From Dendrocalamus latiflorus (taxonomy: Eukaryota > Streptophyta > Magnoliopsida > Poales > Poaceae), in contig CM029631.1 in NCBI GenBank assembly GCA_017311315.1, positions 12,061,910-12,125,909 on the forward strand: a stretch of 64,000 nt of DNA, read 5' to 3'. Below the pieces are notes generated by a model. The model was not told the origin of the DNA. It saw nothing but the letters and a program-made list of their open reading frames with translations, and searched no databases. Within the stretch, counting starts at the first letter, position 1, and each line of letters starts with the position of its first letter. Positions 11,842-22,900 of the stretch are shown here, in pieces. The translations under genes and the position numbers were made by a program.

Positions 11842-14800
11842 ATGGCCACCGGCGCCGGCGCCGCCCCTTCCTCCGCAGCCAGGGCCGATGAGGAGGAGCA
11901 CGCCCTCATCCCCGCCTCCGCGTCCGGCGACTGCGACGGCGAGGACCTCGAGGAGCGCGCGTACGAGGCGGCCGAGAAGGTCATCGTGTCCATCTCCGAC
12001 GACCCCGATGCCGACGTCGACTTGGAGGCGGCTCTCTCCTCCTCCGTGGCGGGCCCGCCCTTCTCGTGGCGGAAGCTGTGGCTGTTCACGGGGCCCGGGT
12101 TCCTGATGAGCATCGCGTTCCTGGACCCGGGCAACCTCGAGGGCGACCTCCAGGCCGGCGCCGCCGCCGGGGACACGCTGCTGTGGCTGCTAATGTGGGC
12201 CACGGCCATGGGGCTTCTGGTGCAGCTCCTCGCTGCGCGCCTCGGGGTTGCCACGGGCCGGCACCTCGCCGAGCTCTGCCGCGACGAGTACCCCGATTGG
12301 GCGCGCCGCGCGCTCTGGCTCATGGCCGAGGTCGCCGTGGTTGGCGCCGACATCCAGGAGGTCATAGGCAGCGCCATCGCTATCAATATCCTCAGCAGGG
12401 GCTATCTGCCGCTCTGGGCCGGCGTCGTCATCACCGCCTTGGATTGGTGAGTCCGATTTTTTTGTTTGGTTAATGTCTTGCTCGGTTCCACTTTTTGAAT
12501 TGTTGGAGCTTTCGTGCGGCCGGCAATTGGTGTGATTGTGGTTGTGGAGGTGCTGAATCACAGCATAATTCCAAAAGATTAGAGCTTTTTTATCAGCATT
12601 GACAATTGAGTTTTTCCAAAATAAAAGAAAAGAGAAAAAGATTAAAGCTTTTCGGACTAGTTGTTGCTAGTTGCTACTGACTATATCAACTTGGATTTTG
12701 GATCATTAGGAGGATTTGGGTGGGGTTTCGGTGTTAGTGAAGGTGTTAGATCTGAGTTAGTTATTGTTAATGTTGACGTAGTTTCACAATAGTTTGAGAA
12801 CTCTGATATGTTTAGGTCTCAATCTGGAGGAATGTTTGGTTTTTTTAATTTGAGGTTGTATTATCAATGGATCAGTGACAATTGATGCTGTACATCTGAT
12901 CCACTTTGTTAAGAAGAAGAAAAGGTAGAGAAGAGGATGATAGATCGAGATGGTGGGTTTGTCCTAGATGTTTTTATTTTTACTAGTCACCTGCTCGTTG
13001 ATTGCAACGAAATTTATTGGATATATAAATAATCATGATATGGAAGAGAGCTACTCTGATCAATTAAAATATGAAGAGTGGTGAGAAGTTGAGAATATGA
13101 CGGTTGGAGGAGAAGGGACGTACAACCACCAACTCGTTCTTTTATAATAGTAATGATTTTGCTGCTCTTAGTGATTAAGCTGCTATATGGGTAGAAAACC
13201 AATGACATGTCCATCTTCGTAGCAAAACCACCACTGAAACCAACCTCCAGAGTGAAAAGTAGATGGTTTTGATATTTTAAGGGTGTTGGATACCCGGTTT
13301 CGTAGTTGGAGATTGAAAATTAGACAAGCATAAGAGTTTAGGTTGGTAAAGTAGACTTATTCCTTTATTTCACAAGAATTAGATGTCCAAATGCATGTTC
13401 CTTAGTCACTGCTTAGTTCTTATGCAATTCTTTGATGGGACCTTTGCTGCTTTTAATAAAAGTTGGAGATGCTGTGATGTTAGGATTTTTTTTAATCTTG
13501 TTCCAGAGTTTTCTCGATGGTCCTTGCTTTGCTTGTAATATGGCATGCACTTTTGTCCCGATGGTCACAAATTTGCAATTTAAAACTAATTTGTTTAGAA
13601 TATTAATAAAACTGTTGTTGTCTGTTTGCAAGGTGCTAACATCACTATACTTAAGCCCTCTACATGTTTAATTAAGTGCCTTTAGTATGTTCATTAATTA
13701 ATAGCCAAAGGCATGAAAGCTAAGTAACTAACATTGTTTGTATCATCATCTTACCCAGATGTTACTTTTTGTCAGCTTCATTTTTCTTTCTCTTGAAAAC
13801 TATGGGGTGAGGAAGCTAGAAGCCGTATTTGCATTTCTAATTGCAACGATGGCCATCTCCTTTGCATGGATGTTCACTGATACCAAGCCCAATGGGAAGG
13901 ACCTGTTAATCGGTAATGTTCTCACTGATCAGCTTTTGATGCTGCAAGTTGTCTCACTCTTATCCATTGATCATACATAATTTTATCAACAGGTATTTTG
14001 GTTCCAAAATTGAGCTCTAGGACAATAAGACAAGCAGTTGGGGTTGTTGGCTGTGTTATCATGCCCCACAATGTATTCCTCCATTCAGCGCTTGTGCAGT
14101 CGAGAAAAATAGATCCAAACAAGGAATACCAAGTACGTGAGGCATTGAGATACTATTCAATAGAGTCAACCATCGCATTGGTTGTATCCTTCATGATAAA
14201 TCTCTTTGTCACAACTGTTTTCGCGAAAGGGTTCTATGGCACTAAAGAAGCCGGCAATATCGGCCTCGAAAACGCTGGACAGTATCTACAAGAGAAGTTT
14301 GGTGGAGGATTTTTCCCTGTCCTCTACATTTGGGGGATTGGGCTATTAGCGGCCGGACAGAGTAGTACCATAACAGGAACTTATGCTGGACAGTTTATAA
14401 TGGGTGGATTTCTGAATCTGCGGTTGAAAAAATGGATCAGGGCACTGATCACCCGAAGCTTTGCAATTGTGCCAACTATAATTGTCGCTCTGTTCTTCGA
14501 TACATCTGATTCTGCACTGGATGTTCTAAATGAGTGGCTCAATGTGCTTCAATCAATTCAGATCCCTTTTGCACTGATTCCACTGATAACCTTGGTATCC
14601 AAGGAGCAAGTCATGGGAGTATTTAAAATAGGTCCTAACATGCAAGTAAGTCATCATTCGCTCCAGATTTAATTCCTGTATTGTTTTTTTTTCAGCATAC
14701 TGCACCTTTTGTTTTATGGCATAGTCAAATCATCTGTTGATAGTCATTGCCCAGAACTGCAAATTAATGGATATTGATGCCGATGACGGATATATTTTAA

Positions 14801-15402
14801 GATCATTTGTGTGTAGGTCATGTATATAGATGCTGTTAAAGGAAAAAAATGCTAGCATATTGATTTTTAGAATAAGTGCAGTCGTTACAGTTGGTGTTTC
14901 ATTCGCCCGCCGGGGGGGGGGGGGGGGGGGGTCCTAGTTGATTGCAGATTTTTGCTGCACCAAAGCCGCTGGCACCTCTGGCTATAACAAAAACGCTCCA
15001 CACTAAATTCGGAGCCAGTGATACTGGAGGGAGATCCCCCCCCCCCCCCCCCCCCCGTGTTTGTCTGGGTTCTTTTAGAACTTGCATTAAACAAAATACA
15101 TACTAAATCAGCATCTCCACAAGCTTGTAATCTGATCAATTGAGCAATATTGTCTGACTGTGTTCTCACTCATTTCTGGCATTTTCATGCAGGCTGTAAC
15201 CTGGACAGTAGCCACACTATTGATCACGATCAACGGCTATCTTTTGTTGGATTTCTTCTCTTCTGAAATACAAGGTCCATTGTCTGGCTCAATTCTCTGC
15301 GTGGCAGTACTTGTGTATGCTTCGTTTGTACTGTATCTCATCCTGCGGGGTACTGAGCTGTCCGATTGGATCATCTCAGCGATACGCAAGAGTTTGTCAT
15401 GA
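11842..15402 (+). CDS. NRAMP2: NRAMP-family divalent metal transporter
   Basis: Exons 11842-12446, 13776-13912, 13993-14645 and 15193-15402 join in phase across GT-AG introns into 534 codons plus stop. The product is a proton-coupled importer of Fe/Mn-type divalent cations with 11-12 hydrophobic segments. Diagnostic motifs are DPGN in TM1 (residues 95-98), MPH in TM6 (271-273) and the transport signature starting GQSSTITGTYAGQF at residue 369. The acidic N-terminus (residues 16-65) and the exon layout fit group II (AtNRAMP2-5-like), whose characterised members mostly sit in vacuolar or other endomembranes. The symbol is an inference from memory that rice NRAMP2 lies near a PP2C on chromosome 3; NRAMP7 is the main alternative. 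Intron 1 carries a Helitron-like insert and intron 3 a poly-G/poly-C pair. The gene looks intact. Confidence 0.93.
12983..13156 (-). mobile_element. Small non-autonomous Helitron-like element in NRAMP intron 1
   Basis: Read on the minus strand it begins TCATTACTATTATAAAAG after an A and ends ...CTAG before a T, the Helitron A/T insertion rule. Just inside the 3' end is gttgcaat, a degenerate form of the gttgcaac core seen in the second copy at 36130-36398. It is 174 bp and non-coding. Confidence 0.6.
14912..15056. repeat. Poly(G)20 and poly(C)21 flanking a 104-bp segment in NRAMP intron 3
   Basis: G 14912-14931 and C 15036-15056 could pair as an inverted repeat with a loop of about 104 bases, or form quadruplex or i-motif structures. 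Homopolymer lengths may also be affected by sequencing error. Confidence 0.85.
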
Positions 15403-15923
15403 CAAAGATGACCAATTTTGCTCTTTTACACATAACGTCTGAAAGTATAGAGAATACCAGACGCACTTTGAAGGAGACTGGAGATCTCACTGTACAGTGA
15501 CACCAAAAGGGCTAGTTGTTGGGAAGAGCTGCAACTATTGTTGCCTTCATTTCTTTCTCTCTCTCTTTTTTTTTTTTGTGGTAACACCCTGACTGCGTCG
15601 GGAAGCAAAACATACAAGAGAAGTGAACTGCTGATGTTGGACAGCTTTGCATTCTTTTTTTTTTCAACTTTGCTATCGACGAACTAAGCATAGATAAAGA
15701 AAAGGAGTGGAAGAAAGCAATGTAGGAGTATTTTTCATTTGTACATGAGGCCATTTCTATCTGGACAATGTGATGCACATCTCTGAATGTGATCATCCAA
15801 ACCTGACTGATGTTTTATTGTGGTCCTGATATTTTGATGCTGGGAAAGTTCTCGAATCTGTCATGTGGAATAGGGGTGAACATAAACAATTCGCAAAATT
15901 AGGATATATAATCGCTTTTGCAC
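15403..15923. other. NRAMP 3' UTR and flank
   Basis: Non-coding. It contains T-rich tracts at 15568-15579 and 15654-15664 and presumably the polyadenylation region. No second gene is seen. Confidence 0.5.
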
Positions 15924-16330
15924 ATATCAGAGAACAGTACGGTCAGGTCGAAGACCAGTATCCCGACCGCCGGCGCCAACTTGAATGGAGCCGCGGCATC
16001 GCATCAACGAGTACAGCCTCTGCACGTCGGAGCTGGTGAGCTTCACCCGCCTAAGCACCGGCGCAAGGGACTCTTGTAGCAGGCGGCGGGGGTACTGTGC
16101 TGCGGCGGCGACCAGCATGACGTTGTCCACGGACTGACAGGCCTGCCCAGAGCGCTGCCTCTTCTGCGGTCTGAGTACTGTTACCGCCGAGGTTGCCGGC
16201 GCGGCGAAGCGGTCGTGCTCGACGAGGGTGTAGTAGCCGGTCGGTGCAGGGCGTGGCGGCAGAGCAGGAAGACGCTCGCGGTGGTCTAGGGAGGAGACGA
16301 CGTTGAGGAGGCCGGAGACGCGCTTGATTT
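15924..16330 (-). pseudogene. Unidentified coding remnant, open frame without a start codon
   Basis: On the minus strand one frame stays open for about 134 codons and ends at a TGA (15924-15926). Its composition is protein-like rather than low-complexity: it includes KRVSGLLNVVSSLD, GYYTLVEHDRFAAP, SVDNVMLVAAAAQYPRRLL and LTSSDVQRLYSLMRCRGS. There is no in-frame ATG at the 5' end, and upstream sequence becomes A+T-rich at about 16340, so it looks like the 3' part of a gene that was truncated or copied here. I do not recognise the family. It could also be an exon of a gene whose first exon I missed, or a transposon-captured fragment. Confidence 0.5.
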
Positions 16331-16496
16331 TCCCTTCGCACCCTTGCCATGCACGGTTTTTTTTCTTGATTTTTTAGAGTTAGTTATGTTTAATCAAGCA
16401 CGGTCCACATTTTTAGATCGTGCGCAGTTCAGCTTGACGTGCTCTTTGTTCGCACGGAGCAGGTCGTAGTAGCGCCATATACGGACTGTTGTTCAT

Positions 16497-16643
16497 GACG
16501 TAAGTCTAGAAGGCCACTCAAGCCACATTCTGTAATAGAGTCTTATAAATTCAACAATATAAGAAAAAAATGATGTCACCTCATAGCACAAATCTTGTTG
16601 TCTTTTGTGTTCGAGTGTGTTCATAACTCGAATTTTTCTAACA
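16497..16643 (+). repeat. Probable 5' LTR of a degraded copia element
   Basis: Starts tgttgttcatgacg and ends ttctaaca; a primer binding site tggtatcagagctgcg follows at 16646. A paired 3' LTR was not found. The start is assigned only by the TG rule. Confidence 0.45.
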
Positions 16644-16667
16644 TTTGGTATCAGAGCTGCGTTGATG

Positions 16668-17110
16668 GCCCAGACGCAGCTATGTCGTCATCGTGGGCTC
16701 CAGCGTGTGGGCAATCAAGGACTCCTCTGCAGCGAGGCCGTCCTCGTTCAACGACACCTCCTTCGCGCCGACCGCAGCACCGTGACGATGGTGACCGTGA
16801 GATCGTTGTCCAGCGTGTAGTCAAGGAGTCTCGGGCTCGGTGGTCTACCCCACGCTCACCCAAACGAATTACACCGACTAGGCGCTAGTGATGCGCGTGA
16901 ACCTACAAGTGCAGGGTCTTTGGAGTCGAGCCCGACGGCAATGACTTCCGCGATGGCAGACTGGTGCTGTCCGCCATTCTCCGCGTCGTGCCGTCGGACA
17001 TGCTCTCGACCCTTGCCCTCAAGGACACCACCAAGGACACCTGGGACGCGGTTAAGACGATGCGCGTCGGCGTCGAGCATGTCAAAGAAATGAATGCACA
17101 AAAGCTATGA
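16668..17110 (+). pseudogene. Degraded copia gag fragment
   Basis: After the primer binding site, broken + strand frames read EIVVQRVVKES, then DTTKDTWDAVKTMRVGVEHV and KEMNAQKL, the type of sequence found in copia gag N-terminal regions. Stops (for example near 16889 and 17107) and frame changes interrupt it. The rest of the element is missing or replaced by minus-strand gag-like sequence from 17400. Confidence 0.55.
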
Positions 17111-17396
17111 CACGACCTCGGTGAGATGGCTCTGATCGGTCAACGAGGTCCAGAGCAATATGTAACCCTTGCATTCTTTGGCCTAAAGGGCATCCTGACA
17201 GAGCAATATGTTCCACCAGGGATAATAAAGCTACATTCTTTGCTTAATGGGCTTCGTTTCGGAGCGTACCACTAGCTTAATGCAGGAGCACCTGTGTCAG
17301 CTCTGTGATGGCTTTGATCTGTCAGCGAGGTCCAGCATTGGCAGTCTCTATCTACAACACGCTCGACGGTGGTTAGGCGAGTGGTACTTTCAGAGG

Positions 17397-18790
17397 CTAC
17401 TGTACATGCACGACCACTAGTGTCCTCGCATCTTGGGCATGATCCCGGGCTACACTTTTGTGGAGCGCTGCGATGGTAGGGCATTCAAGTGTTGTGTGCT
17501 CCCCTTTGCCGTGCACTTTGCACCACCCCCCTATTGATGCCTGTCCTCCCGGCCTTACCCCCTTCCATGCCCATGGCCCCTTTTCTCTATTGCAACTGTA
17601 GCCTTTGGGGGTAGAGACCTCATCGTCGCCTCCTTCGATGCCAAGCACGTACCTTCCCTGGGCCCTTTTCATTGTTTGAGGATTAAGCCCTCCTTCAAGG
17701 CCGTGGGGGCGTGCTTGGCTTTGGCCACAGGCCCTACAACGTTGGCCTCATGCCTCATTGCGTTCTCCTGGGCCCTCACGTATTCTTCCATTATGTCCAA
17801 GAGCTTACCCATCGTTCTTGTGGGTTTTTGGGTGTTGTACTATACGAGGGCCCCTTTTGGAAGCTGCAGATGGCGGCATTGATTATTGTCATCTCTTTGA
17901 CATCTTTTACCTAGAATGTGACCTTCGTGAAATATCTAAATTACTTCTGTAGCTTCTCTTCGAGGGCCTGTTTATCGCAAAGAACTGGTCGGCATCGACC
18001 CACACTATGTAGTTGCCTTGAAAGTTGTTGTGCATAAGATCGTGGACCTGCTCCCACATGTAAATAGAGTGGGGAGCGATCATGAAGAACCAAGACAATG
18101 CGACCTCCTACAGGGCGAGCAATAGCCCTTTTGCCTTCGTCGAGTTGTCTCCTCCTGTCACTTCGATGGCCATCTAGTAGACGCATAGGAATTCAAGGGG
18201 ATCAGTGTCGCGGACTCCACCGTGGGCATTTTGAAGTCCTCTAGCCAGTCATACAACTACAGGCCCACGTTGAGTGGGGAATCAGGGTCCACCTATTGAG
18301 GGGTGCTGCGGGCGACGATAGTGGCATCCAAACTCTCTGTTCTTTCCACGGCCACCTCCATCACGACGATGGTGGGGGTCTTTTGATTCTGCACTTCCTG
18401 TATCTCACTCATGGCCCTCCACAGGTCTGCTAGCTCCCGCTATAGTATTCCACAGATCGCCTCTAGGTTGCTAGTGCTCGGGCTCAGTGCAGGCACCAGG
18501 GCGTCCTTTGCTCGCTGCTTGATAGCAACGAAGGTGTTGGGACCGTCGGTGGTCATCGCATTGATGGCAGGGACACCAGAACTACTACGAACCATCAAAG
18601 TAGGGTCCTTCGCTTGCGATGTTGCCCGCTTCATAGCCTGCACCGTTGCTAGAGAGCAGTCTTTGATTCTCACCATGGCCCTAGGCGCGGCCACCCCCGG
18701 TGCATTACTGCCACGAGGGTAGGGGCCCTCAACCATGGGCTTCCTCACTCTTGCGGCTATGGTCTTGGCCATGGCTCTCCTCTTTCGCTT
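17397..18790 (-). pseudogene. Degraded gag of an LTR retroelement, minus strand
   Basis: Reading the minus strand from 18790, a basic Met-rich start (MAKTIAARVRKPM) leads through broken frames to LEDFKMPTV-like sequence near 18240. SWFFMIAPHSIYMWEQ and LMHNNFQGNYI follow at 17990-18095, and a zinc-knuckle-like WCKVHGKGEHTTLEC near 17500. The SWF...WEQ...NFQG pattern is that of Retrotrans_gag proteins. Several frame changes and stops make it non-functional. The + strand segment 37920-38690 is a second, independently decayed copy of the same family. Confidence 0.65.
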
Positions 18791-19796
18791 GGGGTCGACG
18801 TCGTATAATCGGGTATGTGAGAATTAATCATCAGTGCCATTGCCATAACTTGCTAAATAACAATTATCCTTAATTTCAATGTTCCTATTACCTCTATCTC
18901 TGACTTTTATCAGTGTTCCTAGTAGCCTAGTTTCATTACAGTTAACTTGTGTCAATTACTTGCTTGAATTACTTGTCTTTTTACATCTTGCTTGTGACCA
19001 TTGCTGGGTACTTGCTGAGATTTCTAAATCTCACGGTTACTCTTTCCATTCTCAGGTAAAGGCCAATGGAGTGATAGCAACATGCAAGGGTGGGAGCACT
19101 CGAGTTTTCAGTATTGTGGTTTGCCACTATTTATATTATCTTATTTACTTTTTCTTTGGTTAGAAGTGGACCGGTCTCATATTTCAAATATTTGTTTCAG
19201 CTTCCACTGGTTCTCTAATAAAATACTCTTAAATTTTTAATTTTCTTAATATTTCTATTGTTGCTTTTATTATTCATTATTTACTTTGGCGATGATATTC
19301 GATAGTAGTATCTCATTTTGATATGTACGGTGCTACACCTCCTCCATCGCTCTCTCCGTCAGTCCCTTACTCCCTCCTCCAGTGCTCTACCCGCCCCTAC
19401 CTCCCCCGGCGCTCTGCCCACCCCTCACCTCCTTCGGGCCCTCTGCCTGTGCTTGCTCCGCCTACCTCCCTCCCTTGGGTCCCTCATTCCCTCCTCCACT
19501 GGTGCGCCACCTCCTGCCTGCCCCACTCCCTTCATCATCCATCTCCTCAGCTCCTCCATCGTTGATACCCACTAGATCTACCGCCGCTTCGGCGCCTGCA
19601 CCGTCAGGCCTAACGGGCCGTACGAGGCTCACCCGTGCCTAGATCATACCTAGCACGACATGGTAGTATGCATGTCGAGCGGGCCGAGGTTACGACCTAA
19701 GCACAGCACGTCGGACTGAACTAGCAAGGCCCATTTAGTCTTGGACTGTATCGTGTCTGAGCCGGACTAATAGTACCGTGTTTCAGGCTGGCACAG
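18791..19796. other. Unclassified retroelement-flanking sequence, no gene
   Basis: 18800-19310 is A+T-rich with no coding signal. 19320-19640 is C-rich with several overlapping Pro/Ser-rich frames, none convincing. Nothing further is assigned. Confidence 0.4.
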
Positions 19797-20424
19797 TTAG
19801 GGCATCCACAATGTCTAGAGGTTGCATAGCCTCTAAACCGGGACTCATAAATAGTCTCTAAGCTTAGCACAATTTTACATAATGTATATTGTTGTGGGGG
19901 TGGCCCAACCCCCGTAACTGGGCCTTGCAACTGGTCTAACATGTAATAGGCCCGATAGTGTAAAGGAATATACTCATGTAAATATACCAATGTACCTTCA
20001 TCCCTTGTAAATACTAAGGGGTAGAATGAAGATTTCTCACTCTACCCCACTCATGTATATAAACCCCCAGGAGGGGCAGGAGGAGGGACATCCTCTCATT
20101 CTTACCAACTCTCCCACAGATCTGGTTCTCCTCTCCCTCTTCTATGAGTCCCCCCACTTTACTATTTGGCCTGTAGCCACAACATATATAAACTACTAAT
20201 GTCTCTAAGATCAGGCCACAATTATAATAAAAAAATTCCCCTTCCTATTAATCTCTCTCATGATAGGTGGGCCATGCAAAAAAATTTAATTTAAGGCAGC
20301 CTCCAGAGCTAGACGCAATGCCAAACATTTTTACTTAGAAACAGTCTCCCACAGTGTATAATGCTGCCTCTTAAGCTTTTTCCCTGTTCTCTCTTCTTGG
20401 AAGCAAGTTTTATGGATGCTCTTA
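19797..20424. mobile_element. Tourist-like MITE A, split by a solo LTR
   Basis: TTA duplications at 19797-19799 and 20422-20424 flank termini gggcatccacaatg (19800) and ttttatggatgctc (ending 20421). These are inverted relatives (G-rGCATCCA-yAA). The three-base TTA target and short terminal repeats fit PIF/Harbinger-derived Tourist elements. Without the nested LTR the element would be about 322 bp. Confidence 0.65.
19885..20189 (+). mobile_element. Solo LTR nested in MITE A
   Basis: 19890-20184 (295 bp) begins tgttgtggggg, ends gccacaaca and is flanked by tatat on both sides (19885-19889, 20185-20189). A TATA-like tgtatataaacc near 20054-20065 suggests + orientation. No primer binding site or internal region is present, so this is the usual product of LTR-LTR recombination. 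Confidence 0.8.
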
Positions 20425-20773
20425 GAGCAACTCCAGCAGTAGCCCTCAAAACAGGGCCCCTACTTTTTATTTGAGGGCTCCCCTACTTTTGAGGGCTCAG
20501 TTTTTTGGGCTGCACTCCAGCAGGAGCCCTCAAAACAGGACCCTCAAATTCATTCTTAGAGGGGATGACACATAGGACCCACTCCTGGGGGGTCTGGAGG
20601 GAGCCCCTACTTTTGAGGGCCGAGGGGCAAAAAACTCACTCCAGCAGGGCCCCTACTTGAGCCCTCAAAAGTAGGGGCTCCCTCCAGACCCCAGGAATGA
20701 GGGCTCGAGGGGGAGATTTGAGGGCCCCCTACTTTTGAGGCCTCAAGTAGGGGCCCTACTGGAGTTGCTCTTA
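20422..20773. mobile_element. Tourist-like MITE B
   Basis: 20425-20770 (346 bp) starts gagcaactccagcag and ends ctactggagttgctc, a 15-bp terminal inverted repeat with one mismatch, flanked by TTA at 20422-20424 and 20771-20773. The left TTA is also the right TTA of MITE A. The interior is built of inverted gccctcaaaa / ttttgagggc blocks, so the whole can fold on itself. Its arms match those of the larger element at 62950. Confidence 0.85.
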
Positions 20774-20849
20774 GCCCGACCCGTTTCTCCACCTGTAGCT
20801 GATCGGTACGGTCGTTGAAGTTCACCCGCGCAAAGCCAAGGCTGGATTC

Positions 20850-21094
20850 TATTGAGAAACCATCGCTGGCGACCAGTCCGAGCGATTCCTCTGTTTAGAA
20901 CAAGAACGAATCAATCACAGAATCACAGAATAATAGATTGAACACACAGAGAGAGATAAAGAGAACTCCTGGTCTTTGTTTATTACTTTCATTCATGTGT
21001 ACATAATGTGTTGGTATGGCTCCCTATTTATAGACTACAATGAGGTGCCCACCATGGGCCGCGGGCTGCTGGCCCAGGCCCAGGTTTCTTAACA
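20850..21094 (-). repeat. 3' LTR of the decayed copia element
   Basis: Relative to the right LTR it has an extra cacagaat unit and a mutated terminal dinucleotide. Confidence 0.9.
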
Positions 21095-21646
21095 CTCCCC
21101 CTTCGGCACTCATCCGACACGTTCATGCCTCGTGAAAACTCCATAAAAACCCAGTGGGAAAAATTTGGAGAAAGAGTACATGATACATGTTATGCTGCGA
21201 TGCACGAATTGCCTCATTAAAAACCTTAGTCAAGAAACTTCATGGAAAACTCGTCAAGGGAAAAAGAGTACAATTCACCCAATTTCATTTGGTCTTCAGG
21301 ACTTTATTTCTTTGGGTACTTAATCTTCATGATCAAGATTTAATAACGGGCTTAAGAGAATTCTCCCCCTGAATTCTGCACTTCTCTAAGTCTCATCATT
21401 CCAATCCCTCACAAGCACCTTTCAAAGCTAGATGCGGGGAGTGACTTAGTGAACAAGTCTACGTGACTTAGTGTGCAGTACTTTAATCTTGTCCATCTTT
21501 GCAATTCATGAGCACAGAGGAATTGGGGTTGATATGCTTACATAGCCCATCTGCACTTGTGCAACGCAAGCTCAATTATCTTCATGGATAATTGTGGGGG
21601 TTTGCACAATGTTCATTTCACATGACTGCTGGATGTGGTGAACCGT

Positions 21647-22879
21647 TCAGCGGAACCAAGCGCACTCTCGTGCGGCTTCATACAGTGTTATAATTTCTGA
21701 GTGGTTCGTCGAAGTAGCTACAAGGCTTTGCTCAGACGATTCCAGGAAATTGCAGTTCCACCACACAGAAAATACATAACCTGTTTGTGACCTTACGGTA
21801 TGCGGGTTTAACAGGTACTCAGCATCTACATAGTCAATCAAGTTCAGATCTTGATTCTTTCTGTAAAACAATCCAATATCCTTCATTCCTTGGAGGTATC
21901 GGAAGATGTCCTTTATGCCCTGCCAATGCCTTTTGGTGGGCTCTGCACTGTACCTTGCTAAGAGGTTCACAGCAAATCCAATATCCGGTCTAGTGCAGTT
22001 TGCTAAGTACATGAGCGCTCCCACTGCACTCAAGTATGGGAATTCCAGTCCCAGGACTTCCTCCCCCTCTTCCCTAGGTCGGAAAGGATCTTTTTCTTAC
22101 TGTAAAGACCTACCGATCATCGGTACTTTCGAGGGAAATGCCTTCTCGAAGCCAAACCTTCCGAGCACCTTCTGGGTGTAGGTCGACTAATGTGTAGAGA
22201 TTTTTTCAGGGATGTGCTCAAGCTGCAGGCCTAAGCAAAACTTGGTCTTGCCCAAATCTTTCATTTCAAATTTTGACTCCAAGTAGGAGCTTGCTTCTTT
22301 TATATCTTCGGCTGTCCCGATGATGTTCAGATCATCTACATACACAGAGATTATACAGAATCCATTCTGGGATCGCCGTATAAATACACAAGGACAGTCT
22401 TCATTGTTCGTGTAGCCTTTCTTGCACAGAAAGACGCTTAAGCGTTTATACCACATTCTTCCAGATTGTTTCAGTCCATACAGTGACTTTCTGAGTTTCA
22501 TACTACACAGATTTCTATTTGCTCTGTCTTGGTTCGTAGGAGGTATTCCTTTAGGGACTTTCATATAAATCTCCGAATCCAAGTTACCGTAAATGTATGC
22601 AGTCACAACATCCATTAATTTTATTTCCAAATTCAAGTTCACTGCCATTGAGATCAAGTATCTAAAGGTAATTCCACTCATGACTGGGGAGTAGGTTTCT
22701 TCATAATCAACTCTAGGACGTTGAGTGAAACCTTGGGCTACCAGCCTTGCTTTGTATCTCACTACTTCATTTCTTTCATTTCTCTTTCGAACAAATACCC
22801 ACTTGTGCCCAACGAGGTGTATGTGGGGATGCATGCGGCATACGGGCCCAAACACCTCTCTTTTATTCAGAGATAGCAA
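21647..22879 (-). pseudogene. Copia reverse transcriptase and RNase H remnant
   Basis: In one frame, interrupted by two in-frame stops (22187-22189 and near 22095), the minus strand encodes HKWVFVRKR, YKARLVAQGF, a SLYGLKQSGRMWY block and the catalytic YVDD near 22330-22341. Further on come TRPDIGFAVNLL and an RNase H part with VDAEYL, VATSTNHSEI and EAARECAW. Order and motifs are those of copia pol; the stops make it inactive. Confidence 0.9.
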
Positions 22880-22900
22880 TTCAGTTGCTATTGCCTTCTT

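Noticed and set aside
11708..12106. Upstream frame overlapping the NRAMP start
   Set aside because: It begins with GTG, not ATG, and is out of frame with the transporter.
14885..15169. Gly-rich and Pro-rich frames
   Set aside because: Produced by the poly-G and poly-C tracts of the NRAMP intron.
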